Below are positions 26,760-29,019 of a DNA stretch of 29,019 nucleotides, piece after piece. The notes beneath the pieces are model-generated. The model did no database searches, was not told the DNA's origin, and was given only the letters and a program-made list of their open reading frames with translations. The DNA is taken from assembly GCF_003466125.1 (NCBI RefSeq), contig NZ_QSOC01000005.1, positions 1 through 29,019 on the forward strand, in the 5' to 3' direction. Source of the stretch: Collinsella sp. TM10-22. Its GTDB lineage: Bacteria; Actinomycetota; Coriobacteriia; Coriobacteriales; Coriobacteriaceae. The first letter of the stretch is position 1, and each line of letters begins with the position of its first letter. Made by a program: the position numbers and the translations under genes.

Positions 26760-27425
26760 ATGCCACGCGAGACCAATGCCGCCAAGCGCGAGCGCGCCAT
26801 CGAGGTGTGTGAGCGCCTCAACCGTCGCTATGGCCCGGTCGAGTGCTTTTTGGACCACGAGAATCCCTTCCGCCTGCTGATCGCGGTGCTGCTTTCGGCG
26901 CAAACGACCGATATGCAGGTCAACAAGGTGACGCCGCGGCTGTTTGCCCAGTGGCCCACGCCCGAGGCCATGGCCGGGGCGAGCGTGGCTGACGTGGCGG
27001 ACACCATCAAGTCACTCGGCTTCTACAAGAGCAAAGCCAAGCATGCCGTCGAGGCCGCGCAGATGATCGTCGCCGACTATGGCGGCGAGGTGCCGGCCGA
27101 CATGAAGGAGCTCGTCAAGCTGCCGGGCGTGGGGCGCAAGACGGCGAACATCGTGCTCAACGTGGGGTTTGGCATTGTCGAGGGCATTGCGGTCGATACG
27201 CACGTCAACCGCATCGCGCATCGCCTAATGCTGAGTCCCAAGACGCATGCCAAGGAGCCGCTCAAGACCGAGCGGGATCTGCTCAAGATTCTGCCGCACG
27301 AGTATTGGGAGTCGGTCAACCATCAGTGGATCACCTTTGGTCGCGAGATCTGCGACGCCCGCAAACCCAAGTGTGACGAGTGCCCGCTGGCAGATTTGTG
27401 CCCCAGCGTGCGCGTAGCGGGGTAG
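26760..27425 (+). CDS. nth: Endonuclease III
   Basis: This bifunctional glycosylase/AP lyase removes oxidised pyrimidines from DNA. The 221 residues hold the HhH motif LPGVGRKTA with catalytic Lys127, the catalytic Asp146 in VDTHVNR, and the [4Fe-4S] loop CDARKPKCDECPLADLC with C-x6-C-x2-C-x5-C spacing. This is the orthodox HhH repair enzyme of the window, in contrast to the cluster-free relative at 20627. SD GAGGAG lies just before ATG 26760. The ABC exporter stop is 63 nt upstream, and a -10-like TATACG lies just after it. Confidence 0.95.
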   Translation: MPRETNAAKRERAIEVCERLNRRYGPVECFLDHENPFRLLIAVLLSAQTTDMQVNKVTPRLFAQWPTPEAMAGASVADVADTIKSLGFYKSKAKHAVEAAQMIVADYGGEVPADMKELVKLPGVGRKTANIVLNVGFGIVEGIAVDTHVNRIAHRLMLSPKTHAKEPLKTERDLLKILPHEYWESVNHQWITFGREICDARKPKCDECPLADLCPSVRVAG

Positions 27426-27430
27426 GGCGG

Positions 27431-27455
27431 AACGCATCTTCGTCTGGCGTTTTTT
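27431..27455 (+). terminator. Weak terminator of endonuclease III gene
   Basis: AACGC (27431-27435) pairs with GCGTT (27447-27451) around an 11-nt loop, followed by T residues. The stem is short but correctly placed 5 nt after the stop codon. Confidence 0.45.
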
Positions 27456-27473
27456 GCGGGGCTAGGTTTGCCC

Positions 27474-27504
27474 TTGAGCCGGAGTCCTCTCCATGCGCTA
27501 CCAT
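27474..27504 (+). promoter_or_regulatory. Candidate mfd promoter
   Basis: A -35 TTGAGC (27474-27479) and a -10 TACCAT (27499-27504) are separated by 19 nt, which is slightly long. A hairpin with a T-run lies between this and the mfd start. Confidence 0.35.
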
Positions 27505-27529
27505 GACAGACAATGTATTTGACGTACGA

Positions 27530-27557
27530 CCTGCCGAGCTTGCCCCGGCGGGCTTTT
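27530..27557 (+). terminator. Terminator-like hairpin in the mfd leader
   Basis: CCTGCCG (27530-27536) pairs with CGGCGGG (27546-27552) with one wobble, followed by CTTTT. It is 25 nt before the mfd ATG, so it could be an attenuator or a second terminator for the previous gene. Confidence 0.55.
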
Positions 27558-27582
27558 GGCGTTGCAATGCCGGAGGAACAGC

Positions 27583-29019
27583 ATGCTCATTCACCGTATA
27601 GCCGCGCAGCTCTACACTGCCGAGGCACTGCAGACCGTCGAGGCCGGGCTCGATGCCGGCGAGGACGTGACGCTGGCCGTGTCGCAGTCGGGTCGCACGC
27701 TTATGGCGGCAGCCCAGTTTGCGCGTCGCCCGCGCCCCACGGTCTACATTGTGAGTGGCGAGGATGCGGCCGATCGCGCCGCACGCAGTCTGGCCGCCTA
27801 TGTGGGCCTGGCGCACGTGTGCCGCTTTCCCGAGCGCAAGGACTACCCTTGGCGCGAGCAGGCGCCCGACGACGCCGTGGTAGCCCAGCGCTGCGAGGCG
27901 CTCGGGCGCATCGTGCGCGGGGACAACTGCATCATGGTCGCCTCCGCTCGCGCACTGCTGCGTTGCGTGCCGCCGGTCGAGAGCCGCTATTGGGAGTCCA
28001 CTACTTTTACGGTGGGCGAGGAGATTCCCTTCGACGAGGTGCCGCAGCGCCTGGTGGGCATGGGCTACGCCAATGCCGGTGCCGCCGACGCGCCCGGCCT
28101 GTTCCGCGTGCACGGCGACACCGTCGAGGTGTTTCCCGCGCAGGAGAAGGCACCCGTGCGCATTGAGTTCTTTGGCGACGAGATCGACCGCATCCGTCGC
28201 ATGGTGAGTTCCACGGGCCAAACCATCGGCAACGAGGACAGCATTGAGATCTTCCCCTGCCGCGAGCTGGCGCTCACCGACGAGGCAGTCCACAACATGC
28301 ATGTGGCGCTCTACCGCGCCAGCCAGGACGACAGCAAGCTGGCGGCGCTGCTCGAGATGGTGGACGCGCGCATCGTCACGCCCGAGCTCGACCGCTTTTT
28401 GCCGGTGATGTACGGCCAGACCGTGAGCCCGTTGGCGCACGTGAGCGGCAAGGCACTTGTGGTCCTGTCCGAGCCGCGCTCGCTGTTCGACGACTGCCTA
28501 CGTGCCTACGAGGATATCGAAGCCCGTGCCGACGAGGCGGGGATTGACCGTCTGGACGGCCTGTACGTGCGTGCCCAGCAGCTCGACTTTGGTGCTCAGC
28601 AGCGTCTGAACTACGTGAGCCTGATTCGTGCCGGCGGCGCGGTTACGGCCGAGCTCAAGATTGAGCAGCCGGCCATTGCGGGCTCGGACAATCGATTTAT
28701 GACGCGCATTCAGGAGGTTGTGGGCAAGCGCTACGCTTGCGTGTTTGCCATTCCCGACCGCGGTGCGCGCGAGTCGATGGAGCTCACCTTTGGCGATGCG
28801 GGCATTACCTTTGAGGAGTCGCTGACTGCCGCCCCCGAAAACGCCGGCGTTATCGGCGACCGTGTACGTGTGGCGGCGGCGGATTCTGCCGACCGCGCCG
28901 CCCGCCAGGGGGCCCATGCCTCGATTCGCGAGCGCCATGCCGACGCGCTCAACGCCCGCCCGCTCGAGGCGGGCGCGGCCCCGGCCGCCGCCGGTGCCGC
29001 TGTGCCCACCATCTCGCGC
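27583..29019 (+). CDS. mfd: Transcription-repair coupling factor Mfd, N-terminal part
   Basis: Mfd removes RNA polymerase stalled at DNA lesions and recruits UvrA. The reading frame is open from ATG 27583 to the window edge (479 codons, no stop), so the gene is cut on the right. The visible part covers the UvrB-like N-terminal domains. The segment GLFRVHGDTVEVFPAQ, followed by VRIEFFGDEIDRIR, is the Mfd/UvrB signature at about residue 167-208. The polymerase-interaction and helicase domains would lie beyond the window. SD GGAGGA is 7 nt before the ATG. The neighbour is endonuclease III, so two repair genes stand together. An Ala-rich stretch near the right edge may be an interdomain linker. 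Confidence 0.9.
   Translation, partial: MLIHRIAAQLYTAEALQTVEAGLDAGEDVTLAVSQSGRTLMAAAQFARRPRPTVYIVSGEDAADRAARSLAAYVGLAHVCRFPERKDYPWREQAPDDAVVAQRCEALGRIVRGDNCIMVASARALLRCVPPVESRYWESTTFTVGEEIPFDEVPQRLVGMGYANAGAADAPGLFRVHGDTVEVFPAQEKAPVRIEFFGDEIDRIRRMVSSTGQTIGNEDSIEIFPCRELALTDEAVHNMHVALYRASQDDSKLAALLEMVDARIVTPELDRFLPVMYGQTVSPLAHVSGKALVVLSEPRSLFDDCLRAYEDIEARADEAGIDRLDGLYVRAQQLDFGAQQRLNYVSLIRAGGAVTAELKIEQPAIAGSDNRFMTRIQEVVGKRYACVFAIPDRGARESMELTFGDAGITFEESLTAAPENAGVIGDRVRVAAADSADRAARQGAHASIRERHADALNARPLEAGAAPAAAGAAVPTISR

Overview
The window looks like chromosome of a high-GC, anaerobic, gut-type actinobacterium of the class Coriobacteriia, most likely Collinsella or a close relative. That placement is an inference. 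It rests on GC-rich coding with strong third-position bias, lactose/cellobiose-type PTS genes, LytS/LytTR pairs, rubrerythrin in an oxygen-sensitive setting, and intergenic 'TTGGGGAC' and 'GGAAAGCgCATCCC' repeats of a kind I associate with Collinsella. No database search was made. Twenty-four protein genes (one cut by the right edge) and one tRNA are supported. All are on the + strand except the C39-like peptidase gene.

Layout. (1) 1-6334: a beta-glucoside PTS operon, with a LicR-type PRD activator, EIIA, EIIB and EIIC of the lactose/cellobiose family and a GH1 6-phospho-beta-glucosidase. Near-copies of one terminator-plus-repeat block flank it on both sides, and the right flank adds a degenerate 62-bp periodic array. 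(2) 6335-10552: a membrane-anchored C39-like cysteine peptidase on the - strand, then an APC-family permease and a metal-dependent amidohydrolase, both with the C-ending codon bias of highly expressed genes. (3) 10553-18711: two paralogous LytS-type kinase / LytTR regulator pairs. Between them lie a zinc-dependent phospholipase C-like protein, an MFS (UMF1/Atg22-like) transporter and a glycosyltransferase whose gene overlaps the second kinase gene. (4) 18807-19796: a YfcE-like phosphodiesterase, a large imperfect palindrome and tRNA-Asp(GTC) with its own promoter and terminator. (5) 19797-22170: a redox/repair group made of an IscR/Rrf2-type Fe-S regulator, a MutY/Nth-like glycosylase without the Fe-S cysteines, and rubrerythrin. 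(6) 22171-22854: a gene-poor stretch with a second large palindrome and a roughly 203-bp element bounded by 22-bp inverted repeats. (7) 22855-29019: a small membrane protein of unknown function, RmuC, an ABC exporter, endonuclease III and the N-terminal half of Mfd.

How the genes work together. The first operon imports a beta-glucoside as a 6-phosphate and hydrolyses it, with the PTS controlling its own activator. The permease/amidohydrolase pair probably imports and cleaves an amide-containing amino-acid derivative, and the adjacent kinase pair may sense related nutrients or envelope state. The right third is rich in DNA-maintenance genes (HhH glycosylase, RmuC, Nth, Mfd) beside oxidative-stress genes. 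No CRISPR array, phage module, full IS or obvious defence island was found. The most unusual material is intergenic: structured repeats, the TIR-bounded element and terminator-like hairpins placed just before start codons.
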